Positions 22,985 through 34,686 of a stretch of 64,000 bases of DNA are shown piece by piece; the first letter of the stretch is position 1; every line of letters begins with the position of its first letter. The DNA is from Panopea generosa (Eukaryota > Mollusca > Bivalvia > Adapedonta > Hiatellidae). The stretch spans positions 83,918,056 to 83,982,055 of the forward strand of contig CM055899.1 of assembly GCA_029582155.1 (NCBI GenBank), given 5' to 3'. A program made the position numbers and the translations under genes. Under the pieces are notes generated by a model. The model saw nothing but the letters and a program-made list of their open reading frames with translations. It searched no databases and was not told the origin of the DNA.

Positions 22985-24182
22985 TTTGGCTGTGGCACGG
23001 TACTACATACATGTTTTATACAACTCTGGCATGGTACTACATACCTGTTTTATACAACTGCAGCATGGTACTACGTACATATTTTATACAACCGCGGCAT
23101 GATACTACCTCTATGTCTTATACAACTAGGGCCTGGTACCACGTACATGTTTAAAACAACTGCGGAATGGTATTACGTACATATTTTATACAACTTCGGC
23201 ATGGTACTATGTACATATTTTATACAACTGCGATATTGTACTACATACATATTTTATACAACTGCAGCATGGTACTACATACATGTTTTATACAACTGCG
23301 GCATGGTACTACATACATGTTTTATACAACGGCGGCATGGTACTACATATATGTTTTATATAACTGCGGCATGGTACTTCTTACATGTTTTATATAACTG
23401 CGGCATGGTACTACTTACATGTTTTACTTAACTGCGGCACGGTACTATGTACATATTTTACACAACTGCGGCATGGTATTACATACATGTTTTATACAAC
23501 TGCGGCAAGGTACTACATACATGTTTTATACAACTCTGGCATGGTACTACATACCTGTTTTATACAACTGCAGCATGGTACTACGTACATATTTTATACA
23601 ACCGCGGCATGATACTACCTCTATGTCTTATACAACTAGGGCCTGGTACCACGTTCATGTTTTATACAACTGCGGCATGGTATTACGTACATATTTTATA
23701 CAATTTCGGCATGGTACTATGTACATATTTTATACAACTGTGACATTGTACTACATACATGTTTTATACAACTGCGGCATAGTACTACATACATGTTTTA
23801 TACAACTGCGGCATGGTACTGCATACATGTTTTATATAACTGCGGCATGGTACTACATACATGTTTTATCTAACTGCGGCATGGTACTACGTACATATTT
23901 TACACAACTGCGGCATGGTACGACAAACATGTTTTATACAACTGCGACATGGTACTACATACATGTTTTATACAACGGCGGCATGGTACTACATACATGT
24001 TTTATATAACTGCGGCATGGTATTACATACATGTTTTATATAACTGCGGCATGGTACTACATACATGTTTTATATAACTGCGGCATGGTACTACATACAT
24101 GTTTTATATAACTGCGGCATGGTACTATGTACATATTTTATACAACTGCGGCATTGTACTACATACATGTTTTATACAACGA
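22985..24182. repeat. 34-bp minisatellite with 510-bp higher-order duplication
   Basis: The unit contains GGCATGGTACTACATACATG and TTTTATACAACTGC. A distinctive run of units starting at 23011 (CTCTGGCATGG, then GCCTGGTACCACGT) recurs from 23521, an offset of 510 bp or 15 units, so part of the array arose by block duplication. Confidence 0.96.
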
Positions 24183-24510
24183 AATACTAACTGGCAGTGT
24201 TATTGAAACTGCTTGGAAAATGTAAAATTAACTGGCGTGTGAGCGTGAGTACATATCATTGTTATTGTGCGAAAACAGGGCCTGGAACTTTGTTTTTTAA
24301 TCCCTTTGTAGTCTAAATGTATGCAGAAAGTGTTGTTTTTTCATATTGTTAATCATGTTGTTGATTCCCAAAGTATACTTGTAGAAAAATAGCAATAAGT
24401 GTCTCATAGCACTGTAAAGACCCTCTTTTAACTTCACTATTTATATTTGTAAATGTTTTATATATTTATAATTATAATGTGATAGAGGTGAGACTATAAA
24501 ATATGCTATC
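24183..24510. other. No feature recognised
   Basis: AT-rich DNA between the 34-bp array and a SINE. Confidence 0.45.
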
Positions 24511-24679
24511 TTTAAACCTATTTATTTTACATCGATTTTGTAACAGTCTCTTACAACTTAAACAAATCAAGCTTGAAGTATTCATGGGTTCAAATAAACC
24601 ACACATAGCCTTGGCGGAGGATCGTACTCATGACCCTCAGATCATGGGTCTTATGTTTTACCACTGGACCACACGCTCC
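24511..24679 (-). mobile_element. SINE family S4, copy 2 (internally deleted)
   Basis: Matches the copies at 16.7 and 38.9 kb at both ends (tRNA-like TGGTCCAGTGGTAAAACA head on the minus strand; TTACAACTTAAACAAATCAA body) but lacks about 30-40 bp of the middle including the CATATGC segment. Confidence 0.75.
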
Positions 24680-26142
24680 ACTTAATTTACTGAAACGGCA
24701 TGTGAGTTGTATTACAAAATAATATTTCTACCTCAGGATTTCTACTCCCCACCCCCCACCCCAGGTATGAACATACTTCTTTTATAATATTTTTTTTCCA
24801 TTCTTTTCATTTTACTGTTCGTCTTTGACAGATCATGTTTGGAAGGTCCTTGATCACGACGATATAATACATAACTCTACTTTGGCATAAAGCCCAGTTA
24901 ATCAATCGTTTAAATCCAATTTTAAAGTAACTGGTATATAAGTGAACTCATTTTAATGTAGATGTGTTCTGTCAGTCAGGTAAATATTTATTACATGGGT
25001 GGGTATGTTGTGTAATTCCTTTCAATGAATATACAAATACAATGGCTGGACTTTACATCGTGTGTTTATCTTCACTTTTTACACGGTCTTCAACCATTGT
25101 CGATTTGTCATTACATTTATAGTTGTCACATGTAATATGCTGGAATTGGGTGACTAATAATTAGTACGTCATAACATGACAGCCATTCGAGTGTTGTTAG
25201 TAGTTATTTGATTACCCGATAAGGATTTAATGATACAATCATACGTCAGGTATAAGGCGATTATTGGTTTACAAAGTTTCGCTGCAAATGTTTATTGTGT
25301 CACAAAGCCCGTGTCAGTATGTTTAAACAATGCACTTTGTAGCATTATCATCGTAAAAAAACAACAAAAATATATCATGACATTTTAGTGAGCACTTATT
25401 CTATAAAATGAATTTCGAGAAACAAAACGGAATAGTTTGAAATACATTATCAGGATTGATTGGCATTTGGAATCAGTAGAGGAATAATCGAAATAAACTG
25501 GAAAACAACAAATTCTAACACACCGAGAACAAGTCAGGAAAAACTACTAGATTGTGCGACATCAAGAAAAAGAATACTACATTTCCAACAATTTAAACAA
25601 GAAAAATACTGGAGGATATGACGATTGAAAATAGAACAAACGAATTGAAATAACGATTAACATCAAAAGAGAAGAATGGATTTGAAAGTAATCAGAGTTT
25701 ATCTGTGAATGTTAATATTCGGTCAGAATTCAAATGCAAATTTGATAAGATAAGATAAGATAAGATAGATAGATAGATATTTCTCTACGCAGCCAATTAT
25801 AAAAAAAAACTTTCATTTTAAAGCTAAAGAGATGACAATAATACAGTTAATAATCTATTACGTCTATACATTTATATAAAACAGTGAGAGGATTTTACAA
25901 TATGAAGAACGCCAATTCAATTTCACATCTGTCAAGTCAATGAAATTTTATAGCTATCTAATCATCTGGAAAATGTAACATTACATGATAAATAATATGT
26001 GAAACAAGAAAGGAAATCATTATGAAATAGAAAAGACATTATATGGATTTATGAAAAATGGAGATTCATTAATTTGTAATATATAAATTTATAACATTGC
26101 ACAATGATGCGTATCTAATATATGATACTGTGATTAACTCAC
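24680..26142. other. GPCR upstream region
   Basis: No element recognised except a GATAA/GATA microsatellite at about 25744-25780. No clear TATA box was found for the GPCR. Confidence 0.5.
25744..25780. repeat. GATAA/GATA microsatellite
   Basis: About four GATAA units followed by four GATA units. Confidence 0.85.
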
Positions 26143-27276
26143 TTGATTTTGCTTTGTAAAAAAATGAAGAAATTAAATGAAACACAGTACAGCAATGTAA
26201 CTATGCGGATGGAATTCACTGACGCGTCATTAAATGCGTTTCTTGGTTTTGTATCGTGCCTGTTTGTGTGTTTATGCACGCTAGCTGGTATTGCCATGCA
26301 CCGGACAAAACGGATACCATACGCCGCCAAGCTTCTCTCAATATTGTTACTCGTTCTTCAATGTGCTATTCTGAGCTCGACGTCAATCCGCCGGTTTGTA
26401 TCGAACCCAGCCGTCAATATACAACTAAATGTGTTCGGAATTATCTCAACTCAGTTGTCGTCAGTCACGGTTACCATTATATCAATGGAGCGCTTGTTTG
26501 TCTTCTCTTGGCCCATGAAGTATATGTATCATATGCGACATAGTAGAGTGAGGCGTGCCGTGTTTGCCTGCTGGGGCATGGTAATAGTCATGTTTTATTC
26601 GACACGTTTTGGAGTGTGTAGCATAGTGTACGACTACCGTCTTGTGTTCAGTGTACCGTGGACGTGTAACAAAATCATGTTTATTCAACACGCTTTGGTG
26701 ATTGTCCTTACGGTTACAATTTCAGTAGCGTGCTATGTTAGGATACTAGCCATCGTGAAGGGTAAAACGTCTGTAGACCGCGCTAATGTACATTTCAATT
26801 TCATTATAAGCGCAATCACACGATACAAGTCAACCTCGTTCGTATTGCTAAACTTGGCAGTAATAATCATAAACACATGCGCTTACGTCACAATCATACT
26901 GAGTGTGAATGCCATGGAACTCGGGATTCCAGAAACTCGCCTATATTTAGATATGCTCAACGTCTTCAACTCTTTGCTGAACCCATTTGTGTACGTTCTG
27001 TGGTTCACAGATAGCAGGATTCAACTGCTGAAAATGTTTTCGCCATGTAACAAAAAGCTGTGGGAAAAAGCAGAGACAATGAAGTTAGAACTGTACAATA
27101 TAGTAGTGCATAAAAAAACCCATAATCGTATTCATCCAAGGACAAAACAAGCGTTACTTGACTCAGAACTTTTAGTAGAAAAAGAGGAGAGTGTGTTTAG
27201 CACCAAAGAGAAGAGGTCGGTTATGAAAGATCGTGGTAAGGATATATTGTCCTGTAAGTCAATTATGCATTTTTAA
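26143..27276 (+). CDS. Intronless class-A-like G-protein-coupled receptor (orphan), 377 aa
   Basis: One uninterrupted frame encodes seven hydrophobic segments at about residues 31-51, 62-80, 97-119, 138-156, 180-203, 232-254 and 268-288. The end of TM3 carries SMERLFVFSWP, with E116-R117 in the place of the class A D/E-R-Y motif; W144 fits TM4; TM7 has LLNPFVYVLW (NPxxY at 280-284). Odd features: no TM1 GNxxV, no acidic residue in TM2, no TM6 CWxP, and no cysteine at the top of TM3. Extracellular N-glycosylation sites NET (12) and NVT (18) follow the start. The cytoplasmic tail is basic and S/T-rich, with C302 a possible palmitoylation site. Met8 (26164) is an alternative start. The ligand is unknown. 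Single-exon receptor expansions are common in molluscs (known); function here is inferred only as membrane signalling. Confidence 0.85.
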   Translation: MILLCKKMKKLNETQYSNVTMRMEFTDASLNAFLGFVSCLFVCLCTLAGIAMHRTKRIPYAAKLLSILLLVLQCAILSSTSIRRFVSNPAVNIQLNVFGIISTQLSSVTVTIISMERLFVFSWPMKYMYHMRHSRVRRAVFACWGMVIVMFYSTRFGVCSIVYDYRLVFSVPWTCNKIMFIQHALVIVLTVTISVACYVRILAIVKGKTSVDRANVHFNFIISAITRYKSTSFVLLNLAVIIINTCAYVTIILSVNAMELGIPETRLYLDMLNVFNSLLNPFVYVLWFTDSRIQLLKMFSPCNKKLWEKAETMKLELYNIVVHKKTHNRIHPRTKQALLDSELLVEKEESVFSTKEKRSVMKDRGKDILSCKSIMHF

Positions 27277-27332
27277 CATAGTGCATTTATAAACGAGTCA
27301 TCATACCGGTGTGTCAATGATGCTAAATTGAA

Positions 27333-27335
<3 letters not shown>

Positions 27336-27404
<69 letters not shown>
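27336..27404. repeat. (GA)n microsatellite
   Basis: GA run broken once by a T (GATAGA), 60 nt downstream of the GPCR stop; it may lie in its 3' UTR. Confidence 0.97.
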
Positions 27405-27407
<3 letters not shown>

Positions 27408-28924
27408 ATGGCTTATATATTTGAACGTTGATATATGTGAAATAGACTATGATTCAGCTGTATGGCATGTCTAAAATATATTTACGTCTAACCACACAAT
27501 TGCGCCTTTTGTTTACCTTGACAACGCTGCCTATCGCTATGTTTAGCTGTCACATTACAAAGTTGCATAGGATAAAGTTATAACTTTCAAAAACCGAAGG
27601 ACGTCCTTGAAATTCTACAGCTTAAAAAAAATCCAACAGATGAGTTTTGAATCGCCGGTTATCCTTATTCAGTTCGGAGATAAAAACCAGCTACTCCACA
27701 TACGAAAAAGCTAGGTTCCAACAAAATATAAAAATGATTCATCCCGTATGTATTTATACATTTCAACATATCTAGCAATCGTTCTTTGTTATCTATTATA
27801 TAATTTGGACAATTCAACGAGGAGATTGAACTTTGTTAAAACGCTATATTATACAAACACACGTGATAGGTGTTTATCGTTGTCTTATGTTACAGTAAGG
27901 TTTCTTATATATAAGTCATATATGAATTGAAGCAAAAACATACATTATTATAGATATTTACTGTAAGTTTGGGGATGAAATTAACGTGCCTTATTCAGCG
28001 GTAATGCATTTCAAATTTTAGATCTATAGATATAACATATTCTTTTTTCATGATTTTAACAAATCTAACAAGTTAAACTTGCTACTTATGTTTGTATAGT
28101 ATTTTTACATGTAGATAAAAATCTTCATACTTCATACTTCAGTATAAATTTGATGTGTATATTCTAAAAAAATGAATAAAAATTCAATCTCGAGTTGAAT
28201 TATATATTTAAAAGAATTCCGTTCCCCATGCATATTTTATTGTACATGTCGTGAAAAAAAGTTCAGTCTCAAAACTGAATAATGTTTTTCAAAGAATGTT
28301 CCGTCGCCAACATAATCTACATGTACATTGTATATGTCTAAAATAGAATTCAGCCTCCATGTTAAATATTTAATTAATATGTATCTATATATCTTCATAA
28401 AAAAGTTCAGTATCTCCAAACTGACGGATGAATTTCAAATACAAAATTAAATCTCCAAGTTAAATTATATATTTCCCATAAACATAAATCTCTAAGATAT
28501 ATTTAAAAAGGAAAATTCAATCTCGAAGTTGAATTAAGTATTTTAATGAAAGTTCAATTTTGACGCCCAACATCCCGTTACGATCAGAGTCAATATATTA
28601 TATATGTATTATGCATGTAATTTGTATGTGTACCTGGTGAGAAACTGTATACAATGTAAGTCAATAAAATCATGTTCTGTTCTATATTAAATTCAGCTTG
28701 GAGATTGAATATTCTTTGTATTACATACTAAAACTTGGAGATGGGTTTTATAATATATAACTGAACTTAAAGATATCTTTAAAAATATATACATAATTAT
28801 AATTTATAATTTAAAGACTGGACTTTTTCTTTTTAGATATACATATTTAGACTATCTTGGATATTTTTTTCTAAATATACAGCGTGATGTAAACCTGCAT
28901 AATGATTTCATATCTATATCTATA
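27405..28924. other. AT-rich region with short dispersed repeats
   Basis: From about 28180 to 28740 a motif like TTCAATCTCGAAGTTGAATT recurs irregularly (with CTCC/CTCG variants and partial inverted copies). No coding signal was seen. Confidence 0.5.
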
Positions 28925-28997
28925 AACTGTCTTAAGCAGCCACTCAAAGGAAAGAGCAAAAATGACCTCATACGACAGGTGGCTGCTTAATACAGTT
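28925..28997. repeat. 19-bp inverted repeat hairpin (transposon-like)
   Basis: AACTGTCTTAAGCAGCCAC at 28925-28943 pairs with GTGGCTGCTTAATACAGTT at 28979-28997, with one mismatch and a 35-nt loop. Related pieces follow on the right (TGGTTGCTTAATAGAGGTGA near 29055), suggesting the end of a dispersed DNA-type repeat. Confidence 0.6.
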
Positions 28998-29100
28998 GAT
29001 ATTAAATTAAATCATAAACATAGTAAACAGAAAATGTGACTGTTTAAGAGAAGTGGTTGCTTAATAGAGGTGACCACTAATACACGTTTGACTGTACATG

Positions 29101-29464
29101 TAGATTATTTGGGAGACTGCGGAACTGTCTTTAGAATATGTGCAAATTTGATATTGAACTGTGAACTGTTACCTTACAGGTAAGGTGATTATAATTTGAC
29201 ATGGTTTTAAGGTATATATTGTTTATTATCAGAACATAACAGAACATATATTTTATTAAACTTAAGCATTACTGCTCATCGTCATACATATATACATAAT
29301 CAATACATACGCTTAAACGAGGTTGTATATACGTATTTAAATTCATTAAGTTGATATTTTTGTGAGAGTGTTTTCATGGTTTTTAGAAACAATCATAAAA
29401 TAATTATTTAAAACATAAACTCAATACAATCTAATATTACAATAAAATGTTTTCAACATTAAAC
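29101..29464. other. No feature recognised
   Basis: AT-rich unique DNA. Confidence 0.45.
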
Positions 29465-29700
29465 TGTTAAACGTGTATCCCTGAGAAAGCCTTAATACAA
29501 TAAGTTGCAAATTTGTTTAAAATTGATTTTTCGCCAATATTAAGAATGTAAATAAATTTAATATTTTTTGGATGAATTGAATAATATTTAGGTATATATA
29601 ATTTTCTCAGATCATTATAAAATATGCAAAATCGTAATGAGTCATTATCAACACTTAATGCCGAGAATATTTTTAATTTCATTTATTTTTTTAATTTGTT
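29465..29700 (-). pseudogene. LINE C-terminal relic
   Basis: On the minus strand the frame includes LRFCIFYNDLRKLYIPKYY, followed by KFIYILNIGEKSILNKFATYCIKAF. The layout (C-x-x-x-x-D-L-R, spacer, S-I-L-x-K-F-A-x-Y) parallels the CR1-like LINE C-termini at 57.5 and 63.0 kb. The upstream part is too decayed to read. Confidence 0.5.
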
Positions 29701-30339
29701 ACACATATTTTATTTGTGGCTTAAACTTGATGAAGAATGGTAACCTATCGTCTAAATTACACTTTTACATATACTATTTTGCGTGAAAAACTAGTCTATT
29801 TTAAATAGTGTCATGTTTTATTGATCCGAAAAAATATATATTTCATACCCCAAAAACGAATTTGAAGTTGAATTATTATTATGTTTTTGTCATTGCATGT
29901 TGTTTTAAGACTATCCCAGAATGTTTCTAATAATAATTAATCAATATATATCTTTCATTACACTCCATCCATTACAGTAATAGCAACATGAGGTTATATA
30001 ATACAGTAATAAACCTGACTTCAGTAAATTTAAAGAAAATAGAAAAATGCTCATATTTTTGTTTCACACACGCACGCACCCATACCCTCGCATGGGCGCT
30101 CACACTAAACATTGATAATGGGCATATCTGATTGTCTAATTTTGTTGTAAGGTAGGCAAATTTAAGTATTAGATTTGAAGTTAACCACGTAATATACCAA
30201 GCATACCTTCATATTCATTTAGATTATGTTTACAGAAAACCTATCCACAAATAACCTAAATGTAAGAAGATTACCAATTTCTTCAATTAATTTACATCTT
30301 TGTCATACCATAGTTTATCCAATTAACTCGATCCTAATG
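29701..30339. other. No clear feature
   Basis: AT-rich. It may contain further decayed LINE sequence but no motif is convincing. Confidence 0.4.
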
Positions 30340-31480
30340 TAAGTGTTGAACCATAAAGGTCGGTTAAATAGATCTCCCCATGACATTGATACTAAGGCAG
30401 TCATTAGATAATTCCAGTCTTGTGTACACATCTTTCCGAAAGGGGTTGCATATTTTGAATAACTTCATATATTATAACAAAAAATAATGCAAAATTGATA
30501 CAAAAGGATACATAAAATTATGAATTCCAATAAAGTCCCCCAGGTTAAAGTCTTCTTATCCGAGTTAGTTTTAAAGAATATACAAACTGTGTGATGTCAA
30601 TCATTTCGAGTCTTCCATTCTTATAAAAAAAAGTCTTACAATAGCTCTTTTTTATTTTATCTGGATGGTTATTTCTGAAAGAGCTAAAACACATTGTGTG
30701 TAACAATTTTATTTGAACTTCTAATGGATTTGGTAATGATGTAAACAGGTGGTTCAATTTTGTTAGTGCCAAGCTTTTTAAGTCTGCGAATTTTCAAAAA
30801 GAGGTTATAGTTATTTTTGACCATGAGAGTAGCAATGTTTCTATTCCTTTTATTGTCTTGATAAAATTCAATGTGATCATATATAGTAGACAGATTGGTT
30901 TACATGGTTATGCCACGTACAGTAAATTCTCTCTGATCCAAATTGTGCACAATTTTATATTTTAACCCTTTTTCCCCAAACCATATGACTATGGGAGGGG
31001 GTTTTCAACATTAAAATTCAGATCAGAATTATCTGTATACAATTTTTAAACTAGAAGAGTATGTGTAAATGATTATCTGTATAATCTATCACAAGCGAAG
31101 TGTCACTGATCAGAGTATTGTGAATTATTCGGAATAACCTACTTTGATTCCTTTAATACTTTTATTTTTTCCTGACAAATTCACCTGATATTTCTACAGA
31201 TAAAATGAAATTGTATGGTGACAGTGGGTTGCCTAAAAATATAGAACCATTATGATAAATGGATCGTCCAGCAGGAAAACTGGTTTGGTCCTCGTTGATA
31301 ACTTTTGATAAAACTAATTTTAAACGTTGAGCAATACATGCAAAGGTTAATTTATAAGAAATATTTAATAAAAATATATTTCTCCAAATTTTAAATACTA
31401 TTTGTCCTTTGATTGATTAAAAGTTCTCCTTTAAGTAACCCGTAGTGAATGGATCTATAATTTTATTTCAAATACAATGA
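30340..31480 (-). pseudogene. Tx1/L1-like LINE reverse-transcriptase relic
   Basis: Minus-strand segments in correct order: FLLNISYKLTFACIAQRLKL and VINEDQTSFPAGRSI near 31390-31280; GNPLSPYNFILSVEISGEF near 31235-31175 (RT block B, PLSPYxFIL); a degraded SQYSD (Y-x-D-D box) near 31115; LNHLFTSLPNPLEVQIKLL and NNHPDKIKKS near 30755-30645; GRLEMIDITQFVYSLKLT near 30610-30555. INEDQTGF and the late GGLxMIDIxxFxxSLKxTW segments are typical of L1/Tx1-clade elements (known). The region between blocks A and B is deleted and several frameshifts are present. Confidence 0.72.
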
Positions 31481-31671
31481 AAATATTGTGCATTATATAC
31501 CTGATATATGGCAGAAGTCTACGAACTTTCTGGTTTCTCCTCGTACATGTTCAACAATAAGCATGACTAAGTGACTTGTATTTTTTTTCGGTTGTATTTT
31601 ATTAGCGGATCCATTCCTGCTGTGGAAAAAAACTAATGTTGATTTTTTTCCCGTGGAACTTTTAAAAAACA
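31481..31671 (-). other. Possible further LINE sequence
   Basis: This lies just upstream (in the minus sense) of the Tx1-like RT start and is open in one frame, but no motif can be assigned. Confidence 0.3.
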
Positions 31672-31968
31672 ATGATTGGTTGATTAATTGAATATTTAGT
31701 GTTGTTTTTATGCATTCGAGGGCTAACAGACAATCAGATAACATAACCACTGTTTCCTGTGATCCTGAAAGGTTAACCAGTTCTCGAACACACCCCATCT
31801 TCACAAGTAACTGATAACTTTCCCAACTAAACCAGCGGTGAGTGACGAATGATAATGAAACACATTGTCGTATACCAATCATCATGGATACTGTTGCGGG
31901 GCGGGGATTCGAACTCACGACCCCTGAATTGATAGTCAGACGCGTTACCGACTGAGCTAATCGGACCT
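31672..31968 (-). mobile_element. SINE family S3, copy
   Basis: Same body and tRNA-like head (GATTAGCTCAGTCGGTAACG; GTGAGTTCGAATCCCC) as the copies at 14.6, 38.0 and 39.2 kb. The flanks TTTTAAAAAACAA and CTATAAAACAAAG may be an imperfect target duplication. A long minus-strand frame across it is an artefact. Confidence 0.82.
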
Positions 31969-32049
31969 GGCTCTATAAAACAAAGCGCAAAATTTAACCG
32001 TGTAGTAATTTTATTCCTCAGTACCTATATGTTGAATTTATTATTATTA

Positions 32050-32705
32050 ATGAAATATATTTGATTACATATTAAGTACTTAGTTTTTAGATAAATACAT
32101 AAATTCATTTTTGATAAATTTATAAATACATAGAGTTTATATTTGATAAGTCGAGTGATGCATATTATTCATGCATGATAAATTGATAATACATATAGTT
32201 GATGCTTGATAAGTACATATGGTTTATGTTTGATAAATTTATAAATACATTTGTTGTTTGTTGTTTTTTTGATAATCTGATAAATGCATATGTTTTATTT
32301 TTGTATAAATCGACAAATACATACTATTTACATTTTATAAATTGAAAAAAAAACATATGGATAATTTTTAATAAATTGATAAATTTACGTTTGTTTATGT
32401 TTGATAAATTATAAATATACATATGTTTCTTTTTGTTAAATTGATCAATTCTTATGGTTTATGTTTGATAAATCGATAAAGGCATGTGGTTTATTATCGA
32501 TAAATTATAAATACATATGTTTTTTTTCTTGATAAGTTGATAAATGTATAATTGATAAGAGCATGTATGGTTTATGTTAATGAATACATATAGTTTATGC
32601 TTGTTGAATTGACAAATGTTTCAGATAAATTGATACATGCATAATGCGGTTTGTATATAATAAAATTGATCAATACATACATGGTCTATATTTGATAACT
32701 TATTA
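32050..32705. repeat. Degenerate ~30-bp tandem array
   Basis: Recurrent TTTGATAAATTGATAAATAC and ATATGGTTTATG pieces at irregular intervals of about 28-40 bp. AT-rich and decayed. Confidence 0.7.
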
Positions 32706-33329
32706 TTATAATACTCAACTTTATTTTGGTTTAAACATATTTTATTTCTCAATATAAGTACATTTTATACAGTATTACAAGTGTATACAATAATAGAAAA
32801 AGGATTAGAACGGAAGCATAATGCTTATGATACAACTTAATGAGGATTGTACATATACATATATATTAAACAGTGAACAAAATTAATCAACATTAGAATA
32901 TGAACAGAACTCGACAATTAGATATACACTCTTTTTTCTATGTGTCAGTAACAGAAGTATATATATATATATACATTAATACGCATCTTCATCATTATCA
33001 TATAAATATTTTGTCATGTATGCATTATTTACCAGTTGTTCAGGTTATACCAGTGTATACCAGTGTATTGCTTCACTTGGTCGACACTTAGCTTTATATC
33101 CGTTTTGTCATAGTTTATATAATGAATACATTGATAAGTGCATCCATAGCTCGCTTAGTAATCCAAATTAACAATACATATATTCTATGACGCGTATAAC
33201 TTGTTCATATATAATCCATGTATCGTCATAAACTCTGGAAACTGTTATATTGCTAAAAAACGTTGTAGTCGTCCGTCTATCAGGCCTGACATATTTGTTT
33301 TAGGGTTAACGTTTCTCACTGAAGTTTTT
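32706..33329. other. No feature recognised
   Basis: AT-rich, with a short TATATA run near 32960. Confidence 0.45.
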
Positions 33330-34206
33330 TTAAATTTCTGTATAATACTCTGAACGAATGTAAACACTTTTCTGACCCGTACACATAGTAAGTAAATGTC
33401 ACAGTTCGTCGACGATATTGTTATTACATCTAGTACATTGTTTAGGTATAATCTGCCGGTAGCACAACGTTTCCAAGAACGTCATTACTTCTAAGCAATT
33501 TGGTACTTCCAAGGCAACCCGCCATAGGTTCGATGGCGTTAGACACGGATGTACATCACGGAATACGATGAAATCTTCAGATATCGACATTCTGCTTCGG
33601 CAATGTTCTTTTTCATATCCTAATATTGCGATTTTACATTTTATTTTCCACGAGACTATTTTTTCAAAGACACCCTTGTCCGAGAACGCACTTAAGAATG
33701 CATACATACCATATTTATTTAAGATTCTTATAATGTCTGGGACAAATCCATTTTTTTTTGTAGAAAAGTTGGTTATGAAATAAACGTCTCATGAAGACTC
33801 GTTTCACTAGACCCTGCATAGGTTTAGTGTTTGGTAGTTAATGTATGATTCTATGCAGGAGAATTTCAATAACCCGGTAACCACATCAGAGCGGGTAAGA
33901 TGAGAAAGACCTTGCGCAACCTTTAAACAAAAGTGGTGGACAGTTCCAGCTGTTTTATATCTATCTGTCTGTGTTCTATAGTTTGCATCCAAATAACGCC
34001 CGCAGTACGACTGTGGTATAAAGTCTGACAGCTGAAACTGGATTTAGGCCGTTATAATGTACTCCACTGTTTACAAAAGAAAGAAACGTTCCTCTAACAG
34101 AGTGTTTGACATTGTCAATAGTAGCAGGATGCTTGCTTACCAGTACTTGATTGTAGTATACCCAAATGTGTGTAGTCTTTAACAACGAGAACAACATTAT
34201 AGTCAT
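33330..34206 (-). pseudogene. LINE ORF2 3' relic (CR1-like)
   Basis: On the minus strand from 34206: IDNVKHSVRGTFLSFVNSGV, NPVSAVRLYTTVVLRALFGC, then a stop, TVHHFCLKVAQGLSHLTRSD and VVTGLLKFSCIESYINYQ. After a frameshift there is a 102-codon frame, ending IIPKQCTRCNNNIVDEL, a stop, and HLLTMC. That gives C-x2-C...H-x4-C, the LINE terminal zinc knuckle. The long readable stretches suggest a relatively young relic with a few stops and one frameshift. Confidence 0.72.
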
Positions 34207-34686
34207 AAATTAATTAATACCTGTGTAGTTTTGCAAGCGGACGTGACATCATTACTACAACAGCACATTTGAGGCATTGTAAAAATAGCGCCATTTGTTT
34301 GCATATGTGTAACCTATCTTAAGCATTTCGCCGATGACGTTGTCGGGAGCGATAGTGTAGGCGCACTGGATTTTAATATTCAATACTCAGGTCTTCTGAA
34401 AGTAACACATTGCAAAAATATTCTGCTTGAGGTACCTGTCAACATTAAAGCAAGCAGTTTTAGAAGTTTGCCTTTTATGCGTATCAAGTATAATTTGTAG
34501 AGTAATCCATTGATCAATGCTCGATCGACAGCTTATTTTGTATCCATAAATCAAGTATTCACATTTTTATGCCGCTCCAAGCAATACTTACGAATTCCTT
34601 GTACTAGGAAAGAAGCCATTTTGTATTGTTTACCTTTTCTCATAGTTATTTTGGTTTTTCATTCCATAAAAAATAAAACGTTCTAT
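34207..34686. other. No feature recognised
   Basis: Unique sequence between the LINE relic and the 48-bp array; it may hold more decayed LINE. Confidence 0.4.

Noticed and set aside
22924..24043. Several plus-strand frames of 60-196 codons
   Set aside because: The 34-bp unit cycles through three frames, giving the same peptide set in each; array artefact.
26139..26691. Short frames overlapping the GPCR on both strands
   Set aside because: Shadows of the GPCR coding sequence; no independent features.
31493..31918. 141-codon minus-strand frame
   Set aside because: Mostly covers the S3 SINE and its flank; no protein family resemblance.
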